Shown piece by piece: positions 47,842 to 56,971 of a stretch of 64,000 nucleotides of DNA. The stretch is from Acinetobacter kookii. Lineage in GTDB: Bacteria > Pseudomonadota > Gammaproteobacteria > Pseudomonadales > Moraxellaceae. A program made the translations under genes and the position numbers. The stretch spans positions 124,001 to 188,000 of the forward strand of contig NZ_FMYO01000004.1 of the NCBI RefSeq assembly GCF_900096895.1, in the 5' to 3' direction. The notes under the pieces were generated by a model. That model did no database searches. It had not been told where the DNA came from and was given only the letters and a program-made list of their open reading frames with translations. The stretch's first letter is position 1, and each line of letters opens with the position of its first letter.

Positions 47842-48959
47842 GTTGGCATCAGTTCCTTAAATTTCGCGATATATTTTTGTGCCAGTTCATTGGCTTCAAT
47901 TTTTTGCAGACCAATCAATTTAAGTGCACGGATATGCAAGGCATGAATCACCACCCAGAAATCTTTAAAGGCTGGATTATTGGTCTGCTTATGGTAATAA
48001 CGGTAATAGATTTGCTGTGCAATTACAGCCAAACGGAAAATGCCGAACACTTCATAAAAGGTCCAGTTATGGGTCTGTAAGCCGGTTTTTTGCAAATAAT
48101 AATCCACGACTTCCTGACGTGTGAACATGCCTTTTAAATTAGTGGGCTGACGACGCGTCGCTTTAAAAATATGATTGTCGCTTTCTTCAACCCAATACGC
48201 GAGAGCTGAACCTAGGTCCATTAAAGGATCACCAAGAGTAGCCATTTCCCAGTCCAGCACCCCAATCACCTGAGTCGGATGCTTCGGATCTAAAATCACA
48301 TTATCAAAACGCCAGTCATTGTGAATAATGCAGCTGGTGGAATCGGCAGGAATATTGTCTTTCAGCCAGTGACGGACATATTTAAAGGAAGGCACATTTA
48401 AGGTTTTGGCTTTTTCATAACGGGCATCCCAACCTTCTACCTGACGGCGACAGTATCCGTCGCCCTTGCCGAGCTTTTCCAGTTCTGTCCCAGCATAAGG
48501 CACCTGATGCAATTCAATCAGTTTATCGATGACATTGATACATAATTCCCGAACCTGGGATTCATTAAAATTGAGCGCTTTGGGTAAATTGGCGCGTGGA
48601 ATAATGCCTTCCACTCGCTTCATGACATAGAAGTCGCAGCCAATTACAGATTCGTCCTGACACAAGGCCACCATTTCCGGCAAGACTGGATAGAAAGGTG
48701 CCAGATTTTTTTGCACGTTATATTCACGTGCCATATCGTGTGCAGATTTGGCTTTGGTCCCTTTAGGCGGGCGACGTAAAATCAAGTCCGTGTTATCATA
48801 TTTTAAACGATACGTCCAGTTAGACGCCCCACCTGAATATTGCGTGACTTCGACCTGACCTTGTAAATCAATGCCTTGTGCTTTGAGCCAATGCTCAACA
48901 GCCATGACATCTAGCTCTTCACCCTGACGGACCGTTCCACCCACATCAATCACTGACAT
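47838..48959 (-). CDS. APH-type phosphotransferase, ACAD10/11 N-domain-like
   Basis: A 373-residue kinase of the aminoglycoside-phosphotransferase fold. QYSGGASNWTYRL near residue 42 is the nucleotide-binding start, IIHNDWRFDNVILD near 215 is the catalytic loop with the essential Asp, and VLDWEMATLGDPLMDLG supplies the metal-binding Asp. This subtype matches the kinase domain fused to acyl-CoA dehydrogenase in mammalian ACAD10/11 and LvaA of levulinate catabolism, which phosphorylates 4-hydroxyacyl-CoA. Here the dehydrogenase is a separate gene immediately upstream. The AGGG site before the ATG is good. Confidence 0.9.
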   Translation of the reverse strand: MSVIDVGGTVRQGEELDVMAVEHWLKAQGIDLQGQVEVTQYSGGASNWTYRLKYDNTDLILRRPPKGTKAKSAHDMAREYNVQKNLAPFYPVLPEMVALCQDESVIGCDFYVMKRVEGIIPRANLPKALNFNESQVRELCINVIDKLIELHQVPYAGTELEKLGKGDGYCRRQVEGWDARYEKAKTLNVPSFKYVRHWLKDNIPADSTSCIIHNDWRFDNVILDPKHPTQVIGVLDWEMATLGDPLMDLGSALAYWVEESDNHIFKATRRQPTNLKGMFTRQEVVDYYLQKTGLQTHNWTFYEVFGIFRLAVIAQQIYYRYYHKQTNNPAFKDFWVVIHALHIRALKLIGLQKIEANELAQKYIAKFKELMPT

Positions 48960-49085
48960 TGTTTTTTCCCTAAATCTTCAATTTCAAAAAGACTTCTTAG
49001 CTTGCTTATTTATACCTAATTCACTGTTCATAAACAGCAAAATTTTCAGGTAAGTTGTAAGAAGCCTCAGCCTATATTTCGCTAA

Positions 49086-50330
49086 TTAATCTTTTTTACG
49101 ACTTGAACGATAACCGCGTTTAGCCAGTTCAAGTTTGGCAATCATGCCTTTATGCACTTCATCCGGACCATCGGCCAGACGTAAACTGCGTGCCTGGGCA
49201 AAGAAACCGGTCAGTGGCGTATCTCGTGATACGCCAGCACCCCCGTGTATCTGCATGGCCATATCAACGACTTTTTCCAGCACGCTTGGCGCAACCACTT
49301 TAATCGCTGAAATTTCAGTCAGTGCTGCCATATTACCTAAAGTATCCATCTTGTAAGCAGCATAAAGTGTAAGTAATCGTGCCTGATCAATGGCTACACG
49401 CGCTTCTGCAACGCGCTCCAGATTACCACCCAGTTTTAAAATTTCCTTGCCAAAAGCAGTACGGCTCATACCCCGGTCAATCATCAGCTCTAAAGATTTT
49501 TCCGCCGCGCCAATACAGCGCATGCAATGATGAATACGGCCTGGTCCCAACCGACCCTGGGCAATTTCGAACCCTTGGCCTGCACCGCCAATAAAATTGG
49601 CTACAGGCACACGTACATTATTAAAGCTGATTTCGCCGTGACCATGAGGCGCATCATAATCCCCAAACACAGGCAGCATACGTTCGATTTTCACCCCGGC
49701 AGTATCTATCGGAACCAGTACCATGGAATGTTGATGATGACGGTCTTTGCTTGCGTCAGGCGTATGGGCCATAAAAATGATGATTTTGGCATTGGGATCG
49801 CCCAAACCGGATGACCACCATTTGCGGCCATTCAAAACAATTTCATCTCCCTCGATAACCGCCGTTGCCTGCATATTGGTGGCATCAGAGGATGCTACAG
49901 CAGGTTCAGTCATGCAAAAAACCGAACGGATTTTTCCTTCAAGCAATGGCGTGAGCCACTGTTGTTTCTGTTGTTCAGAACCATAACGCCACAATACTTC
50001 CATGTTGCCGCTATCGGGCGCATTACAGTTAAATACGATTGGTGCAATTAAACTACGGCCGGAAAGCTCGGCAATGTGTGCATATTCCTGAACGGAAAGC
50101 CCTTGCCCCAGAACAGGATCGGGCAAAAACATATTCCATAAACCGGCTTCTTTGGCCTTGTTTTTTAATATTTCCAGTTGAGTGGGCCATTGCCATGTTG
50201 TCCAATCCCCTCCTTGATTGAGCTCATGAACATCATTCCAGAACTCGGTTTCCACCGGTTCAATTTCTTCCTTAATGAACTTTTTTGTTCTTTCAATATA
50301 ATCCTGTGCACGTGCTGACAGCTCGAACAT
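49086..50330 (-). CDS. acyl-CoA dehydrogenase
   Basis: A flavoprotein of about 414 residues. FCMTEPAVASSDATNM is the flavin-site motif of the middle domain, WWSSGLGDP follows, and QIHGGAGVSRDTPL lies in the C-terminal domain. This belongs to the branch used in ACAD10/11 and LvaC, which can eliminate phosphate from a 4-phosphoacyl-CoA. I start at the ATG at 50330 because GAGGGA has the right spacing; the frame runs five codons further up. It heads the minus-strand operon with the APH kinase, phosphatase and SDR, and a LysR gene diverges from it. Confidence 0.92.
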   Translation of the reverse strand: MFELSARAQDYIERTKKFIKEEIEPVETEFWNDVHELNQGGDWTTWQWPTQLEILKNKAKEAGLWNMFLPDPVLGQGLSVQEYAHIAELSGRSLIAPIVFNCNAPDSGNMEVLWRYGSEQQKQQWLTPLLEGKIRSVFCMTEPAVASSDATNMQATAVIEGDEIVLNGRKWWSSGLGDPNAKIIIFMAHTPDASKDRHHQHSMVLVPIDTAGVKIERMLPVFGDYDAPHGHGEISFNNVRVPVANFIGGAGQGFEIAQGRLGPGRIHHCMRCIGAAEKSLELMIDRGMSRTAFGKEILKLGGNLERVAEARVAIDQARLLTLYAAYKMDTLGNMAALTEISAIKVVAPSVLEKVVDMAMQIHGGAGVSRDTPLTGFFAQARSLRLADGPDEVHKGMIAKLELAKRGYRSSRKKD

Positions 50331-50421
50331 GGTCATTTCCCTCAAAATATATTATCTGATCTTTACAACAACATAACCTGAAACCTATTATGAATGAAAT
50401 GATTTAATTCAATACAAAACT

Positions 50422-51339
50422 ATGAACAGTATTCATAATAAAGCCATGGTTGATCTGGGTGTTTTTCATCGCATAGACATTAATTTATATCCCTTATTTA
50501 TTGCAGTTTATGAACAAAAAAGCATTTCCAAGGCTGCACAGATTTTATGTATTAGCCAATCTGCTGCCAGCCATGCCTTACAGCGTTTAAGACAGCATTT
50601 ACAGGACGATTTATTTGCACGTGCCGGCAGCAAAATGTTGCCTACTCCATTTGCCGAGCAAATTTATCCCGTCATTAAAAATGCACTGTTTGCCATTCAA
50701 CACATTTCAATGCAAAAACAGAGTTTTGAACCTGGTATGGTGCAAAGTTTAAAAATTGCAGTACATGATGAAATTGAACCGATCATTTTTCCCAAACTGG
50801 TTCAGCACTTTCAAAGCTTGGATCTGTACATACAATTTTTTAGCAGCAAGCTCGACCGTAAAAGCATGGCGACTGACCTCGCGACCCAGCAAATAGACTT
50901 TGTCATTGATCTGGAACAAAACTTTGGTGAGAAAATTCAATTTCAGAAGCTGCTACAAGATCAGTTTGTGGTGTGTACCCAGCAACCGGAAATGACTGAA
51001 CAGCTGTACCTGGCTGCTCCGCATATTGGCGTTTCCTCTCGTCGTACTGGCGTTTTAGTAGAAGATATTTATTTAAACCGTAAACAGCTGTCTCGGCAGA
51101 TTTTTTTGCGCTGTCAGCACTATTCAACAGCTTTACAGATTTTGCTGCTAAACCCTCAAGCGGTTTTAACTATTCCTCAAAATTTGCTGGATCATTTACA
51201 AGTTCCTCCATCGTTAAATATTTTTCCGGTACCTGTAGACTTGCCGCTTATTTATCTGGGGATGTATTGGCATAAAGATCTGAAAGATAATTCGCGTCAT
51301 CAGTTTTTGCGCAGCGAAATTTCTAAAATTTTCGCTTAG
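50422..51339 (+). CDS. LysR family transcriptional regulator
   Basis: A 305-residue LysR-type regulator. The DNA-binding helix-turn-helix is SISKAAQILCISQSAASHAL near residues 33-52, followed by the long linker helix and an effector domain from about residue 100. It is transcribed divergently from the acyl-CoA dehydrogenase operon, with 91 bases between the start codons. This is the classic layout for a LysR protein controlling its neighbour, so it is the likely regulator of that operon. The inducer is unknown. Confidence 0.92.
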   Translation: MNSIHNKAMVDLGVFHRIDINLYPLFIAVYEQKSISKAAQILCISQSAASHALQRLRQHLQDDLFARAGSKMLPTPFAEQIYPVIKNALFAIQHISMQKQSFEPGMVQSLKIAVHDEIEPIIFPKLVQHFQSLDLYIQFFSSKLDRKSMATDLATQQIDFVIDLEQNFGEKIQFQKLLQDQFVVCTQQPEMTEQLYLAAPHIGVSSRRTGVLVEDIYLNRKQLSRQIFLRCQHYSTALQILLLNPQAVLTIPQNLLDHLQVPPSLNIFPVPVDLPLIYLGMYWHKDLKDNSRHQFLRSEISKIFA

Positions 51340-51490
51340 GCTATTTTGATAGAATATTTAATTTGCTTAGGCTATTTATAAATACAATTAGCAGCTGCCA
51401 TCTTTAGAAATGAAGCGTTTTATGACTCTTTTTTGCATAGTGAATAATCATCTTGAATTGATCAATTCAATACTACTTAGGCTATTTTGG
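51334..51490. repeat. three direct copies of CTTAGGCTATTT
   Basis: The 12-mer CTTAGGCTATTT occurs at 51335, 51366 and 51476. The first copy includes the LysR stop codon. A weaker fourth match (TTGGCTATTT) lies near 51585. Spacing is irregular, so this is not a tandem array. The copies could be binding sites or traces of an old repeat. Confidence 0.6.
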
Positions 51491-51704
51491 ATATTTTTAT
51501 AGATCTGAATGATTTATTTATTCCGGTATCACCTTTTGCTGAATAAGTAGCCGAAATACTGCATTGGCAAGGGTTTTGAGCTTGTTTGGCTATTTCTCAA
51601 GCCGTCATTTTTCAGGATTTCCCTTAATATAGCAGCTCATTTTTTTATCTTTTTATTGTTGAATCTGGGCGGGTATTTTCAAGTCCGATTCCACAAATTT
51701 TTCT
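51340..51704. other. gap with short direct repeats
   Basis: A gap of 365 bases between the LysR and nuclease genes. It holds the direct repeats listed above and AT-rich sequence with no gene. The nuclease promoter should be near its right end. Confidence 0.5.
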
Positions 51705-52259
51705 ATGTTGGCAAATCTCTCCCCTGTTTGGCTTATTGTATTGGGCATGCTGCTGTGTGCAGTGCTGTTTTTTATCTTCCGCAAAATTTATGCTTTCCTT
51801 ACTGACCTATTTAAGCCCTTCAAAAAAGGGAAAAAATACTGGTGCAAAGTAATTGCGGTGAGTGATGGCGATACCCTAACCTGTACACGGTTTAACTTGC
51901 GTCGCTCAGAAACCAAACTGCGTTTTGCCTACGTGGATGCTCCAGAGTCGACGCAAACCTATGGCAAGGAATCTCAGCGTCTGGTGAAAAAAATGGTGTA
52001 TTACAAACTGGTCCGTGTCGAAATTACCGATGTCGATCGTTACGGGCGCTGTGTTGGCGTCATTTACCGTTTTAAACGCAATATCAATCAGGAACTGGTC
52101 AAACGGGGCGCGGCATGGGTGTATGAGGAATATATTAAAAATCCGACGCAAAAACAGAAATGGCTGGCCCTTCAAAATCAGGCCAAGAAGCAGAAAAAAG
52201 GTTTATGGAAAAATTCGCATCCGGTACGCCCCAGTGTTTACCGTAAGCGAAATAAATAG
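51705..52259 (+). CDS. membrane-anchored thermonuclease-like nuclease
   Basis: A 184-residue protein with an N-terminal membrane helix (about residues 6-28) followed by a staphylococcal-nuclease domain. The core motifs are VIAVSDGDTLTC, RFAYVDAPES, ITDVDRYGRCVGVI (with the catalytic Arg) and NINQELVKRGAAWVY. Enzymes of this fold cut DNA and RNA with calcium, and the anchor suggests action on the outer face of the inner membrane. The basic C-terminus would favour nucleic acid binding. It stands alone. Confidence 0.88.
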   Translation: MLANLSPVWLIVLGMLLCAVLFFIFRKIYAFLTDLFKPFKKGKKYWCKVIAVSDGDTLTCTRFNLRRSETKLRFAYVDAPESTQTYGKESQRLVKKMVYYKLVRVEITDVDRYGRCVGVIYRFKRNINQELVKRGAAWVYEEYIKNPTQKQKWLALQNQAKKQKKGLWKNSHPVRPSVYRKRNK

Positions 52260-52332
52260 AATTTCAGAATAGATAAATAATCATCTTCAAATATAGATTT
52301 AAGTTTGATCTCATGGATCAAACTTGCGGGTT

Positions 52333-52369
52333 AAAAAATAAAGTGGCTTGTCTAAAACCAACCACTTTA
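52333..52369 (-). terminator. terminator of the cyd operon
   Basis: TAAAGTGG ... CCACTTTA stem with a T-run on the minus strand, 18 bases past the stop of the small third gene. A second perfect 10-bp dyad, AAGTTTGATC / GATCAAACTT, lies just beyond at 52301-52325. Confidence 0.75.
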
Positions 52370-52386
52370 AAATTTATGATCAACAG

Positions 52387-52500
52387 TTAAAGATAATAAG
52401 CCAGTTGAACAAGCAGCCGGAATGCTCCAGCAATCAATGCTAAAGCAAAAAATCCACCTAGCCACAACACAATAAACCACTGCGTCTGTGAAAGTTTCAT
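52387..52500 (-). CDS. 37-residue CydX/DUF2474-type oxidase subunit
   Basis: The start MKLSQTQWFIVLWLGG is preceded by GGGAG at the right distance and lies 9 bases past the cydB stop. The protein is one hydrophobic helix with a short polar N-terminus and an Arg near residue 28. Single-helix proteins in this exact place complete bd-type oxidases: CydX in E. coli and DUF2474 in the cyanide-insensitive type. The position and length make the role likely, though such tiny proteins have little sequence to compare. Confidence 0.8.
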   Translation of the reverse strand: MKLSQTQWFIVLWLGGFFALALIAGAFRLLVQLAYYL

Positions 52501-52509
52501 AGTTACTCC

Positions 52510-53514
52510 CTAATGATAACCCTGGTCACCAATGCGCACTTTGTCGCGGAATACCCAGTAAGACAAAGCGGTATAAATAATAATGATTGGAATGAGCAGT
52601 AATGCACCAATCAGGGTAAATAACTGACTGCTTTGTGGGGCAGCAGCATCCCAGATAGTGACTGAACGTGGAATGATATATGGCCATAAACTGATCAGAA
52701 ATCCGGTATAGGCCAGAAATACCAGTGCCAGAGTATAAATAAATGGACTCAGTTCTTTACGTTGCTTGCAGGCACGCAAAGCCAGGTAGGTAAAGACCAG
52801 AACCAGAATGGGCACCGGACTGAAATAGGTGAGCTGAGGCTGGCTAAACCAGCGTTCGGCAATTTCAGGATGGGCCAAAGGCGTATAAATACTGACCGCA
52901 CCGAAAATGATGAATAAGGCAACAATCAGCTTCGGCATGAGTTGAAACATTCGATTTTGCAAGTCTGCCTCAGTTTTAAAGATCAGCCATCCACAGCCCA
53001 AAGTGGCATACAATACCACCACACTAATTCCGGTAAATACTGAAAACGGCGTAAGCCAGTCCAGTCCACCTCCCGTATAAACGCCATTGGTGGTTTTGAT
53101 GCCCTGAATATAAGCGCCGAGAATGATGCCCTGAAAAAATCCGGTTAAAATCGAGCCGCCAATAAAGGCCATGTCCCAAAGATGTCGGTTTCGTCTGGAT
53201 TTGAAACGGAATTCAAAGGCCACTCCGCGGAAAATAAGCGCGACCACCATCAGAATAATCGGCAGGTATAGCGCAGAAAGCACTGTTGAATACACCAGGG
53301 GAAATGCCGCAAACAGGCCTGCCCCACCCAGTACCATCCAGGTTTCATTGCCATCCCATACGGGAGCAACAGTATTCATCATCACGTCACGTTCTTGCTG
53401 CGTTTTAAAGAAAGGAAACAAGATGCCAATACCCAGGTCAAAGCCATCCAGCACCACATAAATCAGCACGCCGACAGCAATAATTACAATCCAGATAAAA
53501 GATAAATCAATCAT
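52510..53514 (-). CDS. cydB: cytochrome bd-type ubiquinol oxidase subunit II
   Basis: A 334-residue, eight-helix inner-membrane subunit. VLDGFDLGIGILFPF near residue 20 and APVWDGNETWMVLGGAGLFAAFP near 50-72 are conserved CydB blocks. With CydA it reduces oxygen to water with quinol electrons without pumping protons. The shorter length and overall pattern are of the CioB (cyanide-insensitive) branch. It overlaps the cydA stop by four bases and is followed by the 37-residue subunit gene. Confidence 0.93.
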   Translation of the reverse strand: MIDLSFIWIVIIAVGVLIYVVLDGFDLGIGILFPFFKTQQERDVMMNTVAPVWDGNETWMVLGGAGLFAAFPLVYSTVLSALYLPIILMVVALIFRGVAFEFRFKSRRNRHLWDMAFIGGSILTGFFQGIILGAYIQGIKTTNGVYTGGGLDWLTPFSVFTGISVVVLYATLGCGWLIFKTEADLQNRMFQLMPKLIVALFIIFGAVSIYTPLAHPEIAERWFSQPQLTYFSPVPILVLVFTYLALRACKQRKELSPFIYTLALVFLAYTGFLISLWPYIIPRSVTIWDAAAPQSSQLFTLIGALLLIPIIIIYTALSYWVFRDKVRIGDQGYH

Positions 53515-54950
53515 TTGTCATTCTCCTGCTGATTGTCGAGCGGCTGACCATCCAGCTCTTCATCGGTACTGCCCAATGGACGATGCGAAGCCTGAATAAC
53601 CCTTTCTTCACTATGCGGCACGAAATGAACAAATTCCGGACCCTTATGCATGATTCGGAGCATGTAATAAATGCCAATGCCAAAGACCACGCAATAGACC
53701 ACGACAAAGATAATCAGGGTTAATCCCACCTGTTCTGCCGAAACTGGGGATAAGGCATCTTTCGTTCTCATCACGCCATAAACAACCCAAGGCTGACGCC
53801 CGACTTCGGTAGTAAACCAGCCTGCAAGCAAGGCAATAAAGCCCGATGGTCCCATCCACAAAGCAAAACGGTGGAACCCGGGGCTTTCATAGAAGCGACC
53901 TGTGCGTCTTAACCATAAACCGGTGAGGGCCAATAACAGCATCAGTACGCCTAGCCCCACCATAATCCGGAAGCTCCAGAATACGATGGTGGAATTTGGC
54001 CGGTCCTCAGGTGCAAATTCTTTCAAGCCCTGAACCTGACCATTCAGGGAGTGGGTTAAAATCAGGCTTCCCGCGTTTGGAATACCGATGGCGTACTTGG
54101 TTTCTTCTGCCTGCATATCTGGAATGCCAAATAAATACAGAGGCATACCTTCATTATGATTGGTTTCCCAGTGTCCTTCTATCGCGGCAATCTTTGCAGG
54201 CTGGTGTTTTAAGGTGTTGATTCCATGCAGGTCTCCAATCAAAACCTGTAAAGGCGTAAGCGCTAAAATCATCCATAAGGCCATGGAAAAAGAGGTTTTG
54301 ACCAGTTCATCCCTGCGGCCTTTCAGCAAATGCCATGCTGCTGTCGCTGCGACCAGTAAGGCGGAAACCAGGAATGCGGCCATTGCCATATGTGCCAAGC
54401 GATATGGGAAAGAGGGATTAAATATAATGGCCAGCCAGTCTTGCGGAACAATAATGCCATTTTCAATGCTGAAACCTTGCGGGGTCTGCATCCAGCTGTT
54501 GGATGAAAGAATCCAGAACATGGAAATACATGTTCCGAGCGCAACCATAACCGTAGAAAAGAAGTGTGCATAAGGCCCCACCCGTCCCCAGCCAAACAGC
54601 ATAATGCCCAGAAAGCCTGCTTCCAGAAAGAATGCCGTCAGCACCTCGTAGGCCAGCAGCGGTCCCGTTACACTGCCTGAAACCCGCGAGAATTCACTCC
54701 AGTTGGTACCAAACTGGTAACTCATGACGACGCCTGAAACCACGCCCATACCAAAGGCAATGGCAAATATTTTGACCCAAAATTTAAACAGGTCCTGATA
54801 GACCGGATTTTGGGTTCTGAGCCAGCGCCACTCTAAAACAGCCAGAAAACTTGCGAGACCAATGGAAATGGCGGGGAAAATAATATGAAACGATACAGTG
54901 AAAGCGAATTGAACTCGGGCCAGTTCAAGTGCGGTTAGTCCTAAATTCAT
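53511..54950 (-). CDS. cydA: cytochrome bd-type ubiquinol oxidase subunit I, CIO type
   Basis: A 479-residue, heme-bearing inner-membrane subunit. The N-terminal ARVQFAFTVSFHIIFPAISIG carries the high-spin heme His, GRQPWVVYGVMRT is the conserved block before the last helices, and WMQTPQGF lies between. The quinol loop is short compared with E. coli CydA, which marks the cyanide-insensitive CioA form. AAGGTGATGTT precedes the ATG. It leads the cydA-cydB-small-subunit operon. No CydCD or CydY gene is in the window. Confidence 0.93.
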   Translation of the reverse strand: MNLGLTALELARVQFAFTVSFHIIFPAISIGLASFLAVLEWRWLRTQNPVYQDLFKFWVKIFAIAFGMGVVSGVVMSYQFGTNWSEFSRVSGSVTGPLLAYEVLTAFFLEAGFLGIMLFGWGRVGPYAHFFSTVMVALGTCISMFWILSSNSWMQTPQGFSIENGIIVPQDWLAIIFNPSFPYRLAHMAMAAFLVSALLVAATAAWHLLKGRRDELVKTSFSMALWMILALTPLQVLIGDLHGINTLKHQPAKIAAIEGHWETNHNEGMPLYLFGIPDMQAEETKYAIGIPNAGSLILTHSLNGQVQGLKEFAPEDRPNSTIVFWSFRIMVGLGVLMLLLALTGLWLRRTGRFYESPGFHRFALWMGPSGFIALLAGWFTTEVGRQPWVVYGVMRTKDALSPVSAEQVGLTLIIFVVVYCVVFGIGIYYMLRIMHKGPEFVHFVPHSEERVIQASHRPLGSTDEELDGQPLDNQQENDK

Positions 54951-55241
54951 AACATCACCTTTTTAATTCGTTGATGTGGTGATTAAGCACGTTGCGACTT
55001 AATAATATGCTGTTGTTGTTTTGACCTTATTCAGGATACGCCTAAATCTTAAGCAAAGTATGTTGATTTATTATTTCCTGGTTTTACAGCTGGCTTGAAA
55101 TATGATTCATCAATGAATTGAAATGGCGGATATGACTGAGCCATGTTTAACAATAAATTTTGAGGGATGCTTGCTTAATACTTGAACAATCAACTAAACA
55201 GGCGTAAAGTTGACTGAATTTAGTTACCCTAGCTAACTATT

Positions 55242-55679
55242 ATGCTAAATCCACTTAACTTCCGTGCTTCATTACTGCGCTGTGCACGTTTAATGAGCGA
55301 TGAAATCAACATTATTTTACTTCCACATCAGCTAAATTATTCCTTGTGGCAGGTACTGTATGTCATACAGCTTAAGCAAGGCTGTACCTCTATCGACATT
55401 GCTGAATATCTGAATGTTTCCAAGCCTTCGATTGCAAAACGGATTCATGCCCTGATGCAACTGGAGGTTTTGGATCAGGTCGATACTGAAGACAAACGGC
55501 AAAAGAAACTGATCCTGAGCATTAAAGGCCAACAGCTTTTTGCCACATGCTCTCAAAAACTGGACCTGTTTGAACAACAGCTGCTATTGCCCTTGGATCA
55601 GGCTGCTCAAAATAGTACCTTAAGCACCCTTCATCAACTTATGCAACATCTGCAAGAGATGAAAGGGGGTCAGTCATGA
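55242..55679 (+). CDS. MarR family transcriptional regulator
   Basis: A 145-residue winged-helix regulator. The helix-turn-helix is TSIDIAEYLNVSKPSIAKRI, followed by the wing VDTEDKRQKKLILSIKGQQL with the conserved Asp-x-Arg. MarR proteins are usually repressors relieved by small aromatic or oxidising ligands. Its stop overlaps the start of the downstream MFS gene by four bases (ATGA), so it almost certainly controls that transporter. It diverges from the cyd operon after a 291-base gap. Confidence 0.93.
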   Translation: MLNPLNFRASLLRCARLMSDEINIILLPHQLNYSLWQVLYVIQLKQGCTSIDIAEYLNVSKPSIAKRIHALMQLEVLDQVDTEDKRQKKLILSIKGQQLFATCSQKLDLFEQQLLLPLDQAAQNSTLSTLHQLMQHLQEMKGGQS

Positions 55680-56881
55680 GTGAACATACGCCCTTATGGA
55701 GCAAAAATTTCATTCTTGTCAGTGCCATTAACTTTCAGCTGGTCCTGACCTTTTATCTTCTGGTGGTGGTCATTGTCGGTTATGCCGTTGCTGAACTGGG
55801 AGCAACCACGGCTCAGGCAGGTCTGGTTTCAGGTTTGTTCATTGTCGGCACCCTGATTGGCCGTTTGCTTGTCGGTCAGTTTCTGCAACGTTTTGGCCAA
55901 AAGACCACCATGATTGTGGGTTTAATCGGATTTCTGATTTTTTCAGGATTCTATTTTATTCCCATGAATATCGCTGCCTTGCTGGGTGTGCGTTTCATGC
56001 ACGGGTTTATGATGGGCATGGCATCGACCGTATTGGGCACCATCATCGCACAGATTTTACCGCCGACCCGTCGTGGTGAAGGCATTGGCTATTACAGCAT
56101 GAGCAGTACTCTGGGTACCGCGATTGGCCCGTTTCTGGCTATCTGGATGATGCTGCATGTCGGTTATAGTTCAATTTTTGCCTTATCGAGCCTTGTCGCA
56201 GTAAGCTGCCTGGTGGTGGCTTTAATGATTGAAGTGCCTAAGCTGCCGCAACACACCAAAACGGTTGAAACACAGGTCAATATCAAAAAACCAGATTTCA
56301 TTTCGCAGTTTATTGAAATAAAAGCCTTGCCGATTTCGATCATCATGTTGTTGACTTCAATCTGTTATTCCGGGGTTTTATCTTTTATTAACTTCTATGC
56401 CAAAGAAATTGATCTGGTTGAAACAGCTTCTTTCTTCTTCTTGATGTATGCGATTGCGATTTTATTTTCGCGTCCATTTACCGGTCCATTGATGGATCGT
56501 AAAGGTGAAAATATCATTATGTATCCGGCGTTTATCATTATGGCATTGGCCTTGTATCTGCTCAGTCAGGCACATAGTCCGGTCACACTTTTGCTTTGTG
56601 CAGGCTTGCTGGGGTTGGGTTATGGCAACATTCAGTCGGTTTGCCAGACCGTTGCGGTGAAAAGTACCACACTGAACCGTATGGGCTTTGCCACCTCGAC
56701 CTTCTTCATCTTCCTCGATGCAGGTCTTGGTTTTGGTCCTTACTTTATTGGTATGGCGCTGGATTATATCGGTTACGCGCAGCTGTATATGTATAGCGCG
56801 ATTGCAGCTTTGATCTGTATTGGTTTCTACTATGTGCTGCATGGACATAAAGTGAAAAGCAAAGCCGTTAACGCTGCTTAA
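55676..56881 (+). CDS. MFS efflux-type transporter
   Basis: A 401-residue protein of twelve helices. RRGEGIGYYSMSSTLGTAIGP near residue 145 is the drug-antiporter motif region, and DRKGENIIMYP in the second half repeats the loop motif. Coupling to a MarR-type repressor (four-base overlap) suggests export of a toxic compound. GGGGG precedes the ATG. It is a paralog of the MFS gene at 31738-32919. A 12-bp perfect terminator follows. Confidence 0.9.
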   Translation: MSEHTPLWSKNFILVSAINFQLVLTFYLLVVVIVGYAVAELGATTAQAGLVSGLFIVGTLIGRLLVGQFLQRFGQKTTMIVGLIGFLIFSGFYFIPMNIAALLGVRFMHGFMMGMASTVLGTIIAQILPPTRRGEGIGYYSMSSTLGTAIGPFLAIWMMLHVGYSSIFALSSLVAVSCLVVALMIEVPKLPQHTKTVETQVNIKKPDFISQFIEIKALPISIIMLLTSICYSGVLSFINFYAKEIDLVETASFFFLMYAIAILFSRPFTGPLMDRKGENIIMYPAFIIMALALYLLSQAHSPVTLLLCAGLLGLGYGNIQSVCQTVAVKSTTLNRMGFATSTFFIFLDAGLGFGPYFIGMALDYIGYAQLYMYSAIAALICIGFYYVLHGHKVKSKAVNAA

Positions 56882-56931
56882 TCATTTTCCAATAGCACCG
56901 GAAAAAATTAAAACCATTGGCTAAAATGTGC

Positions 56932-56958
56932 GAAATCCCCTTTCATAAAGGGGATTTC
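56932..56958. terminator. terminator, MFS / nitroreductase
   Basis: GAAATCCCCTTT-CAT-AAAGGGGATTTC, a 12-bp perfect stem between two convergent genes, with A/T-rich flanks. It probably acts both ways. Confidence 0.9.
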
Positions 56959-56971
56959 AAAAAATTATAAA

